The notes beneath the pieces were generated by a model. It ran no database searches. It was not told the origin of the DNA and saw only the letters and a list, made by a program, of their open reading frames with translations. This document shows positions 25,223 to 37,310 of a stretch of 64,000 nt of DNA, one piece after another; positions within the stretch are counted from its first letter, which is position 1; every line of letters begins with the position of its first letter. This DNA is from Certhia americana (lineage: Eukaryota; Chordata; Aves; Passeriformes; Certhiidae). The stretch is taken from positions 3,855,418-3,919,417 of the forward strand of contig CM031866.1 of assembly GCA_018697195.1 (NCBI GenBank), read 5' to 3'. Both the position numbers and the translations under genes were made by a program.

Positions 25223-26060
25223 TAATAGACTGATTCTGAAATCCTGACCAGCAGTTCTGAGAGCTTGATAAAGATAGAACAGGCTGGTAGCTGATAAATT
25301 GGATAGAAAATGATCTAGAACCAGTGTAAATGTTCCTGTGTGCAGCAGTGGCAGTGTTTGGGTTTGGGGCAGTATTCAGCTTCCCAGATGTTCAGAGCTG
25401 GGCTCTGGGATAGCAGGGATTAGTTGGTTTTGCAATGCAGAGTGCAGCCCTGTTCAAGCAGTTCAGCTACACAAACCCGTGTTTTTCTTGGCTGGTGGAG
25501 AGGCCTCTGCCACTTCAGCTGCTGCTTCATCAAGTGGGAAGAGAGGAATTGCTAAAAAAGAGAGAAAAAGCGGTCTGCTATTCATTCTAAAATCTCTTCT
25601 GTTGGTCAGAGTCTTCCAAAAATACAGTTTGTCTGCTGTAGGATGTCACCAATGAAGGGCAAGCACAGATAGCTTTACTGTGGGGCTTTCTTTACCATCT
25701 TGGATATTTTCCTGTACAGATGCAATTATCCCTCACTGGCAATTTTTGTGGACTTAGTAATACAGAGACTGGGAATCAGACCATGAATTGCTAACAGCAC
25801 ATATTTAATTGGTGGCTTCGCCTGGATTTTAATGGGTCTAGATCTGGGTATCACCTTGCTAGGGGCTCAGGTAAGCTTTACATCACTGCATAGAACTATA
25901 AAAATAATAAAACATATCCTGATTCATGGCACAGCCTGTTGGAGAGAGGTAGGGGAATTGTGGCTGCTCTTAACAGCAGTCCTCTGCTCATTTCATTTCC
26001 TGTGATGCCTACAAACAGAAAACGGTCACAGTTCCAGTCCAAGCAGCACATTAGAAATAA
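25223..26060. other. Non-coding DNA, no feature seen
   Basis: A 105-codon plus-strand frame (25338-25655) has a Ser/Ala-rich middle but no recognised domain. It is not called as a gene. Confidence 0.5.
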
Positions 26061-26061
26061 A

Positions 26062-26110
26062 GCATAGAATGGATAATTTTGACCTTGAAAGCACCATGGA
26101 GTTGCTTTAT
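26062..26110 (-). repeat. Possible old CR1 tail fragment
   Basis: CATAGAATGG followed by GACCTTGAAAGCACCATGG and AGTTGC parallels the reverse CR1 tail order (CATAGAATGG, GACCTTAAAGATCATCT, AGTTCC) with gaps. A weak similarity may continue to about 26145. It would be much older than the copy at 21421. Confidence 0.33.
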
Positions 26111-26149
26111 TTCTGAGGACATTTCATAGACTGCTTCCATCCAGGAATA

Positions 26150-27020
26150 TTTTAACCTTTCCAACAATTCACATCTACCAGCTTGGTTCTATCCAGGCTG
26201 TCTCAGGGTTTTGGCACTGATAAACTTTGAATGACAGGGAAAATATATGTTACAGGCTGGAAAAGGGAGAGTGTTTTTGATGGGAGAGGAATCCCCTTGG
26301 GGCTTGACGTTTGTCTGTGGCCTTAGGTGAGGTTTGCTTAGTGGTGTCTGCCCAGTCTCCAGTGGACAATAATCTGTGCCGTAAAAAGCTTCCATGCATA
26401 ATACGTCGTATTTGTTGGCCTCTGCCTTGAAGAAACCCAGATGAGAACTGTTTATATCCATCAAGGGACAATGTCCAGTAGGAAAGATAGTTCTTGGCTA
26501 CAGGATTTCTATGCCATTTCATTTTATTCCACCTTTCAGTCTTATGGATCTTTTTCTTCTGCCTTTTTTTCTCTCCTCTTACTGTGTCTTTAAATTTAAC
26601 TTAAATGTGGGGAGTTTTAAGTATCTATAACTCTCTGTAAAACCAATAGGACTGAAAATTATCAGCATTCATTAAACAGTTCAATTAAATGTAATTAAAG
26701 AATGTTCAAAACAATACGTAAAAGTGTATAATCAGTGTCTACATAATTCTTTTTTCCTTCATGCTTTAAGTTCTCTGTTTGTAGGCAGAATCAGGTTATA
26801 AAAAGTTAAGAGTCAACTGTAAAAATCAGATCTCAGAGAAAACATGCTGGGAAGAGAATAAAGAGACAACAAACCAACAAAATAAATAAAATTTAAAAAA
26901 ATAATCAAACAACCCTAACACATTCCTGCTGTCTGCCTAGCAGTACTCATCTATTCCCTTAAGATACAGCCTGTTGTAAGCTTACACCAGGGTGTTTCCC
27001 CACTGTCAGGCTCCATTTGG
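26150..27020. other. Non-coding DNA, no feature seen
   Basis: AT-rich, with an A/T-biased low-complexity patch around 26875-26915. The overlapping minus-strand frames at 26189-26522 have no recognisable content. Confidence 0.5.
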
Positions 27021-27033
27021 GGGGCACAAATAT

Positions 27034-27064
27034 GTACACACACACACATGTGCACCCACACGTG
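27034..27064. repeat. Degenerate (CA)n tract
   Basis: A short run of CA units broken by TGTG and CCC. It is a simple repeat. Confidence 0.8.
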
Positions 27065-27288
27065 CATCCCCTGGCAGATGAGAGGGAGCAAGAGAGAGAA
27101 AGTGTGTGTCACACCCTCTAAATTCAGGTGGCCTCAAGCAGTGCCATATAATCCCAGCCTCAATTAAACTTTCCAAGGTCAGTGGTGTTCTACCAGGTCA
27201 GACATAAATAAGTCAGGTGAGAGTCCTAGGGCACTGAAAAGCCATATTTATTCTTTATCCACAGTTCATAGCTATCAAATGAAGCCTA

Positions 27289-27308
27289 ACAGAGAGAGAG
27301 AGTGAGAG
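27289..27308. repeat. (GA)n short microsatellite
   Basis: A short GA dinucleotide run interrupted by one T. Confidence 0.85.
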
Positions 27309-27309
27309 T

Positions 27310-27985
27310 CTGGCTCTCACAGCTGCTTCTATTGTAAGTAATTTTTTTTTTAAGGAAAAAACATATTTCTGGCTCACCTTTACCTCAGAATTACCTAAAA
27401 CTTCACTGTGACTGCGGAAGGTTTGGAAAGATTTTAATTCAGCAAAAATTATGATTCATTTATTCAAGTGAATGCAACTCTGTCGTGCTTTTTCTTTTTT
27501 TATGAGGGAATTATTCTTTTAAAATTTGAGAACAGATGCCACCATAAACTCCTCTTGAATTGAGATATACAGTTTTCATGTACTGATTCAACCATTAATT
27601 AAAATGGGCCAATATTAAACAGTCTATTTGGTTTGTAAACAGAATATTTAATTTTCTCTTGTTTTGGGAGAATAGAGGAAAGTATAGGGAGAATACATCT
27701 TAGTTCAAAAGTGCTAAAGACTGTGGACTTTGGCTTCTCTGGGTGTCAGACCCATTGAGAAGAGTTATCACATTCCAAGAAAGTAATTAAGGACAGTTGA
27801 GGTCCACTGATTTCTGTACTGTCTGAAGAACTAAGTGAATTTTCTAGGCCTTTATGACTAATAACCAAATTAATATATATGTTTTAATAAACCAACATAC
27901 CACAAGTCTGCCCTGCTGTACTGCTCAGTATTTTAGAGGCAGAATTTTGACTTGAGGCATTTGACCTTTCTCATATTATTGTTCA
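27310..27985. other. Non-coding AT-rich DNA, no feature seen
   Basis: Very AT-rich with stops in all frames. Nothing is recognised apart from a short T run near 27340. Confidence 0.55.
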
Positions 27986-27989
27986 AGAG

Positions 27990-28096
27990 AAAAAAAAAAA
28001 AAAGAGAGAGCTATTTTAGGGAACAATACTGAAAGCAAAAATAAAAGTAATTCTCAAAAAACTCTCACTTGTCTACCTCCAAAAAAAAAAAAAAAA
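27990..28096. repeat. Two A-rich tracts (A14 and A16)
   Basis: A14 at 27990-28003 continues as GAGAGAG. A second run of 16 A at 28081-28096 is followed by CCAAACCCAAAA, the C-spiced A tail common in birds. Confidence 0.88.
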
Positions 28097-28210
28097 CCAA
28101 ACCCAAAAGAAGTGCCTGTACTGTTGTATTGTAAGACTCATAAGCAGAAAGTGTAAGTGTTTTTTTAAAGAGGGTGCAGAGGTCTGGAGCTCTTTTTGTT
28201 CTGTTGACCT

Positions 28211-28248
28211 AACTTGATTTACACCAGTTTACACAGTTGAGAAACTGA
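28211..28248. repeat. Degraded palindromic amniote interspersed repeat
   Basis: GATTTACACCAGTTTACACA followed by GTTGAGAA closely follows a widely dispersed amniote element, remembered as GATTTACACCAGTGTAACTG then AGA. That element has a symmetric structure and is found in turtles, crocodilians and birds. The match is over only about 38 bp, and I cannot give a reliable database name. Confidence 0.55.
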
Positions 28249-28249
28249 T

Positions 28250-31200
28250 ACATTAATGCTGCTGGAAAAGTCATCTCACACCTTTGGTTTGTTTTTCCTT
28301 ATTTAATCTTTTTTCATTATTAAGATATGGTGATCTATTAAGCATGATAAGGTATATATATCTTTATTTAATGGCTTTCACTCTTCTGTTGGGAAATATT
28401 TTTGAGAGTGCAATTAAGTAAGAACAAAAATAAATTTCCAGATATCTTTGTGAATACTAGTGCTAGCTTTTATTTAGTATATATAAGGAGATCACATCAT
28501 TAATTATCGCAAGTATTCAGAGAGTGGATACTTATACACATGGTTTTGAATCACAGAATATATACAAGAGTAACTTTTAATCTATGAAATATTCAAACAC
28601 ATGTATAATCACACATTTATCTTCTTACAATAACTTGCAATCAGGGAATGGAAAAAATAGTAGGTGATTAGCAGGTCCAGGCACATAATGACGAGTGTTG
28701 ATTGGTTAAAGTGAGCACTTTCCAAACAAAGAAAAGTATTTGTCAAAACTGTTATACAATTTGGGATATATTTGCTGTATTCATTGTCAGGCAGCTGTAT
28801 TAGTGATTCTGATTCTGAGAATTTGAAGATAAAGTTAAAAAAGCACAGGCATTAGGGAGAGTTTATGGTGGACAAAGTGCCACAGAAATGTGTTTCTAGA
28901 AATATCAGTTTTATTTTATAGGCATTAATATTAGAAATCATTTCGGTGCTCAGTGCCCATTAAAATATGTGTTGAATTCTCTACTTCTCTGGTTTTAACA
29001 TCTGTAAGTAAAAGGGAAAACCTTGACAAATGTTTCTGAAGGTTTTATGTTCTCTTTATCCCACCACTGGATTGCAATCTGTGTTGTGCCCGCTGCAATA
29101 ACAGGAGAATTGGGATCAGATAACCGGTTCCACAGATTAGATGTGAAGAAAGGGTGTTACAACAACATACCCACTTCCTCTTAGGTTTAAACCATACTCT
29201 GTGTTTCAGTGACAGGACAAGGGGAAGGGGCGGGGGAGAAGGCAAATTTATCTTTTTGCTACATCTACTTCTATCAGTTTCCCCAGCCAGCCCTCAAATA
29301 ATACGTATCTCAGTAGTGAATACGTTACACGACTCATTCTTGAAGGAAGGAATTAAAGGAAACCTCAAGCAATCAATGCCCTAAGCTAAGAAATTTCACT
29401 AAGAGCTGGACAAAAAGGTGATTAAATGAAGCTGAATCCAAGAACATATTTTTCCTGCAAGGAAAGGATAAAATGTCCCTTTAAGGCTAAGTTGATATAA
29501 ATATATATAGAATTTTTAAATATAACTCCCACCTCAACGAAGCACTCAATCTTAAACACTGGCATGTAGGAAGGCCATGGAAACGCCTTCAGCTGGAGGG
29601 TTTTTTTAAAATCTCAAAATTCTGAAAAGACTTAACAGACCTTTTGATAATTTACAGTCATCTCCACCATGCTAGACATTGTAATTAAGGGTTATAAGCC
29701 AAGTGCTTTTTCCCGGTCCAAGTTAGATTAGTTACAGCATCCAGAGCTATTAATTGGAAAGAAAAAAGGAGGACATTAAAGAGGGCATTCTAAAGCTCAG
29801 CATTTAGTATTGCACCTGTGTGTTCTGTTCTCCATTTATTCAGAATAAGTACTTGAAGTCAGTGGTTGAAAAGAAAGTAAATGATCATAAAGTTTTCTTT
29901 TGAGGAGATTCTCAGCCTGAGGAAGCAGCACTGAAGCAGGGAAATTGAACAACTCTTGATCTTTCATGGATGTGGATAAAGTCACTTCTGAGGGGAAAAG
30001 ACAAAGTGAAGAAACGTGTTGTCTGACTGTCATGTGAAAAGTGGTAGGAACAGATTTTTGGTCCTCAGAAAAGGGATCTTCGACTTTTATAGCTGAATTC
30101 ATTGTGCTCCTAACCATGTTTCATGTCTTGTTTTCCCTATTTAGCAAAGCTGGGTAATGATTTACTTTTGGTACAGCCCGGAGTGAGAAAGAAATTGTTA
30201 ATGAATTGCCTTTTTCCACACTCCAGAGTGCATCAGTGTCTAAAAAGTCCTAGAGGTTCCCCCAGAAGTTCAAGTAGGAATTGTTCTACTGGCCAAAACC
30301 TTTAGTATAGATCACTCTTTCCTCAGGATGCACCCAGTGTCATGGGCAGGACACAGGAATTGTTCTATGCATCAGCCAGGCTTTCCAGCACAACCTTTTG
30401 TGGTTTGAAGATACTGCACTGGAATCAGGTGTGTGTGGAAAAGAGGACACTGTCTCTAATCTCCTTCAAAATGTCCTCATACACAGTGCACAGGGACAAA
30501 AATTAAAAATATTCATTATTATTTTTGTTTTTCTATAGATTTTTGCACATCTTATATGATTGATCAAAGGAAATAAAGTTATATAAATGTTTTGTAGGTC
30601 TATAGAGATTCATGACTTTCTGTGCAGTAGCAATGTTCTTGATGTTGTTGTACTGTCTGGAGCTAATGTTCTGATAATGCATATTTTGCTTCCTGATTTA
30701 AGAAACAGCTTATGGCTAAAAATCCTTAGATGCTCTCTGACTTATTGCATCTTCTTTTCTATGTCCCCCCTCCCTTTTCTTTCCAGCTTCTTATTCCTAT
30801 ATATATGTATAATATAAATATACGTATTTGGAAATCTGTCAGCTTTAGAGATATCCCTGATGCAATACTATTATGAGATGTCTCTCAAGATTGGTATTTG
30901 TATAGAAAAATGAGTTTTTGTCAGACTACGTTTGTGAATCTATCATCTCATGGGGGTGCTCTAGTCAGCGTGTGTTGTTTGTCAAAACAACAACCAAATG
31001 TGGCCACATCATTTAGTGACTTCTGGGGGACAGGAGAGAGGCTGCTTCTGCAGTTAAAACCATGAAAAGTCAGGGTGATATCTGTCACAAACACAGCACA
31101 GAAGTGTCACCTGCAGCTCTAGTTTCCCAGGCAGTGGGGGATGTGTTTGGGAAGGCAGGGGATGTGCTGGGGGTACACCTTGAACCAAGAAACTGAACGA

Positions 31201-31610
31201 TCTGCAGGGAACAATCCCTTGGAACATGACCTAAGTCAGTCCTCTGGTCCAGGTCTGAGTCCCAGAACCAACAGCAGAAAGCTGGGTTAGGTTTCTCTCC
31301 TTGGCTTTTCAGAGAGGTGCTTGGGGCAAAGGACAGGTTTGTATACTGTTAACCAGGAACACAAAATATAATTTTGTTGTTTACACCCTCTCCTTGGACA
31401 GCAGTGCCAATGGAAACTGCTATGCCTCTACAGGGCAGTCAGTGTTTGATTTTCCCTTCAATTTCCTCATGCTCTGAAATCCAAATGTTTATGGTGACAT
31501 CCACACTGACTTTAGTTTTAACACAGAAAACAATGCAGTAAAAAAATGGACTTCCCCAAATATTTTGTTCACAAAGCACTTTATTAAGGATAAACCAAAT
31601 ATATTTCCTC
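28250..31610. other. Non-coding DNA, no feature seen
   Basis: AT-rich, with open frames of at most 93 codons, some on opposing strands (29045-29384). I support no exon, RNA gene or named repeat. The stretch 28260-28360 is T-rich and may be conserved, but I cannot test this. Confidence 0.5.
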
Positions 31611-31622
31611 TGCTACAGGGAC

Positions 31623-31691
31623 AGATACAATGCATTTCATATTTTTATCTGTGCATCTTATATGCATAGATACAATACATTTTATATTTCT
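31623..31691. repeat. Short local duplication (24 bp, 45-bp offset)
   Basis: AGATACAATGCATTTCAT (from 31623) recurs as AGATACAATACATTTTAT (from 31668). Including the following bases, 21 of 24 positions match. The two copies are separated by about 21 bp. Confidence 0.8.
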
Positions 31692-31705
31692 GAGGTCTGA
31701 CCAGA

Positions 31706-31752
31706 ACTGGACTGTTAGCCAGTTCATCTTCAGGTCCCTTAGCCTGAACTTG
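31706..31752 (+). repeat. Possible CR1 3'-tail fragment
   Basis: GGACTG followed by TTCATCTTCAGGTCCCTTAG and CCTGAAC parallels the forward CR1 tail order (GGACTAGATGATCTTTAAGG, then TCCCTTCC and AACC). The agreement is weak outside AGGTCCCTT. Confidence 0.28.
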
Positions 31753-31754
31753 CT

Positions 31755-32315
31755 GGAGGAGTGGTGTGCAAAAGAAAGTGCCCACTTTGTTTTTATCTGT
31801 CAAGCTGTAAACCACCTACTTGTGTCCTTTTGTGTCTTTTGTGAAGCCTGTTAATAGCTGTTACTGCTAATTGCTGTGCTTAACTTGCTGTGTTCATCTC
31901 TGGGTAGGAACCAGGGAGATCAAAGAGCAGGATACTCCATAAAGTCTTGCAGTGTTCATCCTGCAGCTCTAATTCACCTGCACATGGCCGAGGAACTGCA
32001 CAGGGCTGGCACAGAACAACCAAAACAGATGGAGAGAGAAAAATTTGGTTTATCTCACACAAGCATTTGAACTGCTACAGCTGTAGATTCAAAATGAAGA
32101 TTCAAGATAAAGCATTTTGCAATGCTTTGAAGCAGGACAGTGCCTTTGCAGACTGCTGTTACCTTAAGCAGACTACAAGGGATGCTAAGTTTTTCCTTTT
32201 CTAAATAACCAGTTTCATGTGACTTGACAAAACCTTAGAAGTCATGATGTTTCCACCCTTCAGCAGATTAAAACCCACAAAATGCATTGGTCCAGTCCCT
32301 CAAGATTGTAACAAA
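31755..32315. other. Non-coding DNA, no feature seen
   Basis: Several overlapping frames on both strands (31876-32204) share no recognisable product. Confidence 0.5.
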
Positions 32316-32320
32316 TCTTT

Positions 32321-32391
32321 ATCAGATCTTTATTAGAAGTGATATATAAAAAATCTATATCAGTTCTTTATTAGAAGTGATATAAAAATCT
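32321..32391. repeat. Two-copy tandem duplication, 38-bp period
   Basis: A unit beginning ATCAGATCTTTATTAGAAGT (32321-32356) is repeated from 32359 as ATCAGTTCTTTATTAGAAGT with a 3-bp shorter AT tail (to 32391). Only one substitution separates the first 20 bases, so the duplication looks fairly recent. Confidence 0.9.
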
Positions 32392-32731
32392 AAAAAAATA
32401 TATATTGTTCCATCAAATTAGAGTTGAAGGATCAAGAGCTTTCTCAGCATCCAACACATCTGAAACTACAAGTGCCTTGGAGGTGAAAACACTCACCCAT
32501 TCCTATGAAGAGCTTCCAATCTGATGTTACATTGGAAACTCCCTTCTTTCACCTTCCCCTGACTTAGAAGTGGGGGCCATGGCATTATTATGGAAATTTC
32601 AAAGAGTTGTAGATATCAACACAGAAAGGTCTCCCTGAGGCCTTTCTTCAGACTTAATGTTGGATTCTGACACCAGATGTGCCAATGTTATTGAGTTGCA
32701 TTGTCCATGTACACTTTGAGGGAGAAACAAT

Positions 32732-32732
<1 letters not shown>

Positions 32733-32779
<47 letters not shown>
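32733..32779. repeat. (GT)n(AT)n microsatellite
   Basis: A few GT units followed by about 19 AT units. The minus-strand frame across it is an Ile-Tyr artefact of the dinucleotide repeat. Confidence 0.92.
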
Positions 32780-32781
<2 letters not shown>

Positions 32782-33300
32782 ATCCTTAAATGATTTCAGG
32801 TTGAGAATATCAGCCATACTGCTAGCTTCAACACAGCTTTGGACTTCAATAGGCCTTAAGGGTTACAACAGTTTTGTTAAATTTTGCAAGAAAGTCTTCA
32901 TTTAATACTTTTGCTCAAAATACATTAAGAATCACAATTTGTTTCCTCGTGGTGGTCTCTCTTGCTTTATAGCTTTCACCACATCTCTGGAATGTTATTA
33001 TGGATTTCCTGCTCATGTTAGCTGCAGATTTTTGTCTCTGCTCTGATGGATTGTTGATATAAAATTACCAGCTGATGTTTATCCACAGACATAGGAATAA
33101 CAGTATTATTAACTATTCCTATATATATTTTGTGTCATTATGACTGTAAGGGCTTGTCTGAATAATAAAGATTCCCTTGAGTGGGACTCACTAGGGTAAA
33201 TGACTGTTTAATAAAGACAGATAATGTAGATGAATCATTTTGACTACTTAGAGGAGCAATTGTGCTAAAACTCCTAACTTACACAAAGTCCTTCTGAACA
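32780..33300. other. Non-coding AT-rich DNA, no feature seen
   Basis: No open frame of note and no repeat recognised. Confidence 0.55.
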
Positions 33301-33304
33301 CATT

Positions 33305-33340
33305 AGGGGTCAAATTCTGCCCCTTGAGATCACTGCAACA
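33305..33340. repeat. Possible degraded amniote interspersed repeat end
   Basis: AGGGGTCAAATTCTGCCCC resembles the terminal word (GGGCCAAATTCTGCCC) of the same symmetric amniote element suspected at 28211. The match decays within about 35 bp. Confidence 0.45.
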
Positions 33341-33344
33341 TTGC

Positions 33345-35155
33345 TGCTGAGTAGGAAAAGATAAAAGTCTCACTTTAGAAGAAGGAACAAAATTTTTTGC
33401 AATGAGAACTTGATTACTTCATGTGGGCAAAATGCTCAAATGCTCCCATTATTTAAACACTAAGACTGTAAGTAGTATAAAAACATGCCTACATAATGTC
33501 TATACTCTGTCTTCATATGTTGAAATATGTGTTTAAAATAGATTTCTGCTAAATTGTATGGCTTAGTTTTCTCTCTTCCACATGATGTGATACTTCATGG
33601 TACACTGAAAGAATAAGAATATGAGTTTATTAAGTTTACTCAGAAAACTATTCAGTCATCTGTATGAGCTCTTGGAGCTATGTCAACATTTTGTTGAAAG
33701 ATATCTGAGATTATTTGATGTTTACTTTTTTAAGTACAGTATTTGTGAGTAAAAGTGCACAAGAACATTTTATTACATTTTAAATGTAATTCCTGATCCC
33801 AGGGTGCTGTCTATATAAATCTGAACAAACCTACGAAATCACTATCTATATTAGATCAGCAAATCCTCTCAGTCCCAGAACTGGTCAATGTGTTAAGAAT
33901 AAGAGGCAAAAGTGAAATTCCTTGGTAATAAAACTTCTGAGCCTTGACAACTCTGAAGTAATGCTATTTCTTGCAGCATTGCCTAGACCTTTCAAAGTGC
34001 ACTACTCTTTATTATATGCCTTTCCTCTGCCCCTAAACCTTCACTTCTAAAGTGCACATCTCACAGGTAACTAGTATATAATGTACTTTTCAATCAGCCT
34101 CCTAATTCACTCAATGTAGCATGAGTTTTAGATAAACCAGGAAGATGTGAAATACAGAATAAAAGGTTTAGGTTGTATGATGCCACTCACCTGTTTTAAA
34201 TCTTTTGCTATCTGTGAAAAAAATATGGAAAGAGCTCTCAGTCAGGATAATTCAGTGTGGCCCAGCTCTCCTCCCAGGCATTTCTGCAAGGTCTTGCTCC
34301 TGATCTTCTGGGAGATTTACACCTTTTTCCAGCTTGTTCTCTCCCAGGCTCCTGCCAGGCCTTTATGTAGGTAACAAAATTATTCCTCCCTTGAATCCAC
34401 CAGCTCTGTGGGGGCAATTTTGCCCTTCAAGTCCAGTACCTGTGGTGGCATTGCTCTGTCCTTACTCTGGCATCTTTCTGTGTTTCAACCAAGAGTGGAA
34501 GTGAGCAGCACTGGAAGGACTGAGATGGTTTTGCTTTTGTGCAGCCTCTTTGGTTTCATGGAGTAAAAAATTTCCTCAAGGTAAAACACAGTGTGAACCA
34601 GATTTCACCTGTAGAGTGGAACAAGGAGATTCATAAGGTGCAGGTCTCCTAACTGCCAGATTTTCTGTAACTTATGTAAACTTATGTGTAAATCCCCTGA
34701 AGTGAAGAACCTAAATACAGCATTAAAATTTGTGTTGTGGTTTGAAAGCAGATCCAAGGTTTTGCAGAGTAATTGGCTGCTGCTCTTATTGTTTATGCTT
34801 GCACACACAGGCTGTGGTGGGCTTGTCTCTGCTGGCAGTGTGGATAGGTTTAATTTTACTCTAATCAAGGCAAAATACCTTGCTGAGAGGCTCAGGTTCA
34901 ACATCATGCTAATAAACTCTGTGGCTCTTGGACAAGAGATGCTTTCCATCTGGCAAGTCTAGAGCATGGGCTTCAGCAGGATTTCTGTTGTGTGCCGAAA
35001 TCCCTGTGGATGTAGCCATAAGTTTTTGAGGGTCCTAATAGATGAAATAAATATATGAGAAAGACATGGTCCCAACTAAAAAGCACATGGTCCAGAATTA
35101 ACAATCACAGAGTTCATGGACTTACTTAAAGGTAAGGGGCAGCTAGTGATTATGT
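33345..35155. other. Non-coding DNA, no feature seen
   Basis: The opposing frames at 34605-34962 (114 and 92 codons) have no recognised domain. The rest is AT-rich with many stops. Confidence 0.5.
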
Positions 35156-35164
35156 ACAAAGATT

Positions 35165-35230
35165 TGTTTTGGTTTTTTTGTTTTTTTTTTGTTTTATTTA
35201 TTTTTTTTTTGTTTTTTTTTTTTTTTTTTT
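35165..35230. repeat. T-rich simple repeat (T with G interruptions)
   Basis: About 65 bp of almost pure T broken by single G or A bases, ending in an uninterrupted T19 run. The reverse complement would be an A-rich tail, and the adjoining sequence beginning GCTGGCCTTG matches no element I know. Confidence 0.9.
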
Positions 35231-36235
35231 GCTGGCCTTGAATCAGGCTAATCTTTACTGCACAAGGTAGAGCATGGCAAATATGGAAACATCTGTGTTA
35301 TGCAAATTCCTCTGAAATAGTTGAATGACAGGTAACTGACTGTGTTTTGGAGCTGTTCCAGGTAGAGTGAATCAACAGTTTCCAGCAAGTCAATCCAGCA
35401 AAATTCTGCAGGGTTCCTTTTAATGCATACAGAGCTGTGAGCTTCTGTGTTGACTGCCTTCAGCTGAAACCAGAAATAGTTTTAAAAAGAAAAAATTATT
35501 TAGACCTTAGAGGTACTCAGAGTGAATTCATCCTGGGAATTCTGCTCCAAATTTCTAGCAAGCTTGCCTGTGATGTTTTCCTCCCTCTCACTTGTGCAAC
35601 TCCCTTGGACATCCCTAGGGAGACATATGGATGTGTCCAGGAGCATTTTGAGCATTTGAGAGGGGAAGAGAGGGAGCTCCCCCTGAGAGCCCAGGGCAGC
35701 ACAGGACTCTCACTGTGTGAGTGGGGACGTGAGACCAGCTGAGGGAGAAGATTCCAGCCCTTGGGCATCAGAAACTTCCCAATCTGCTCTGTGAGAATGA
35801 CATGAGGATAAAAATTTGTGAGAATCCTTGGCACTGGGTGTTGCAGGACCCTACACCACCAGTCTAACCCTTAAAACCCCAGCTTTGCATTGCTATGGAC
35901 AACAGATGGGGAGGTCTGAGGATGAAATCCTGCCAAATAGTTTTCCTATTTCAAGAAGTTGTAGTGCTTCCCTTCTGGATAGACTTGCTGCTAGCTGGCA
36001 CCAGAGCTCATGGGATTAACATTTCATACCCATAATTTTGAAAGAAATAGGAAACATGATTTTGGAGAAATAAAAAAGCAGATATACAAAGAGTACCATG
36101 ATGATCTTTTTAATTATAGGCTTGGCCCAATCAAGAATCATTATAATTTAATTTTCACTGGTCAGAGATATGTGATCCTTTTCTGCTAAATATTTTACAT
36201 TTTTTAGATCTGATTGACTATAAACATGTTGAAAT
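35231..36235. other. Non-coding DNA, no feature seen
   Basis: Opposing frames of 101 and 105 codons overlap at 35437-35834. Mutual overlap and the absence of recognisable sequence argue against either being real. Confidence 0.5.
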
Positions 36236-36240
36236 GCTCT

Positions 36241-36330
36241 CTGCTACTGCTGCTGCTGCCTCTGATTCGTTGGTGGCCAGTAGAAAGACGCAGCACATGC
36301 TTATTGTTAAAAAAAAAAAAGAAAAAAAAA
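36241..36330. repeat. Short (CTG)n and A-rich tract
   Basis: An imperfect CTG run at about 36241-36260, then A12 and A9 separated by one G at about 36309-36330. Confidence 0.8.
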
Positions 36331-36980
36331 CTGAACAGAAGGATCATCTATTGCTCAGATGAAAGACAGAGACAAAATAACCAATCTGTAATGCAGATTT
36401 ATTAATAGTCATTCACTGGTTTTCACTGAAATACTCTTCACGTAACCTTGACTTTATTAAGTAGTCCTTAAGGTGCATTTTGAAGACAGATAATGAGTTT
36501 GGGGAATAGTCTTATCTACATCAAGCTAATCTTTAACAGCTTGGAAGGGAACTCACAGAAACTTTTCCACTTTAAGTGACATAGCCATGTTCAAATCAAG
36601 CCTTTTAAAATGTCATTTTAATAGAAGAGTTTACAGGCATTTTTAATCGCTATGCTTCATAGAGGAATATTATTTAAATGAAGAAGATAGAAGAAGTTAT
36701 TGAGTTTTTAATAGTATTAATGGGACTGGAGGCAAGCGAGTGGTGTTGGGGCAGCAGGAATGCTGCTGTGGTGGAATGGCACTTAGTGTCTTGATTAGCA
36801 AAGACAAGAAAGCTCTTGCTTGAAAAAATAACCTTTCACAGCAGCTGTTGCTTTAAAAGGCAGGGCCAGGGCAAAGGCAGGGGTTTTGAGTGATATTTGG
36901 GTGATAAACCTTCACATGTAACCTTGTCCAGCTTCCACAGGCAGAAGTTCTCAAGAGCCTCCTGACCCTTTGCTGGCACA
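36331..36980. other. Non-coding DNA, no feature seen
   Basis: AT-rich sequence with no recognisable repeat or frame. Confidence 0.5.
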
Positions 36981-36982
36981 GA

Positions 36983-37013
36983 GTTGTGTGTGTGAGTGAG
37001 AGAGAGAGAGAGA
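36983..37013. repeat. (TG)n(GA)n microsatellite
   Basis: A GTGTGTGTG stretch passes into TGAG and then AGAGAG units. Confidence 0.87.
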
Positions 37014-37310
37014 TGAAAAAGAGAAACTAAAAGGAAAATGAGCAGAGAGTTGCTATTTTTAAAATAACTCAGATTTACAGAATCTGGACTTTCCCTTCAG
37101 TTTCCAGCATGCCCTGGACAACAGTTTCACTTTTCCTGCATTGTGTGTAAAGCCCCAGAGGTGGTTGTCCCCTAAAGGCACTCACCAGCCCTTTCCTCCA
37201 GCTCATGTATGGAGCTGCTCACACCTCGGGCTGAGTTTTAATCCACTCATATAGGCAGATGAGTTACACAAACCCTCTTCTGCTGATTCCAGTTGGCTTA
37301 GCTCATTTTG

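Noticed and set aside
36571..36600. TTTAAGTGACATAGCC as a possible MIR core
   Set aside because: Only one core word is present, and the ordered flanking words seen at 54100-54236 are absent.
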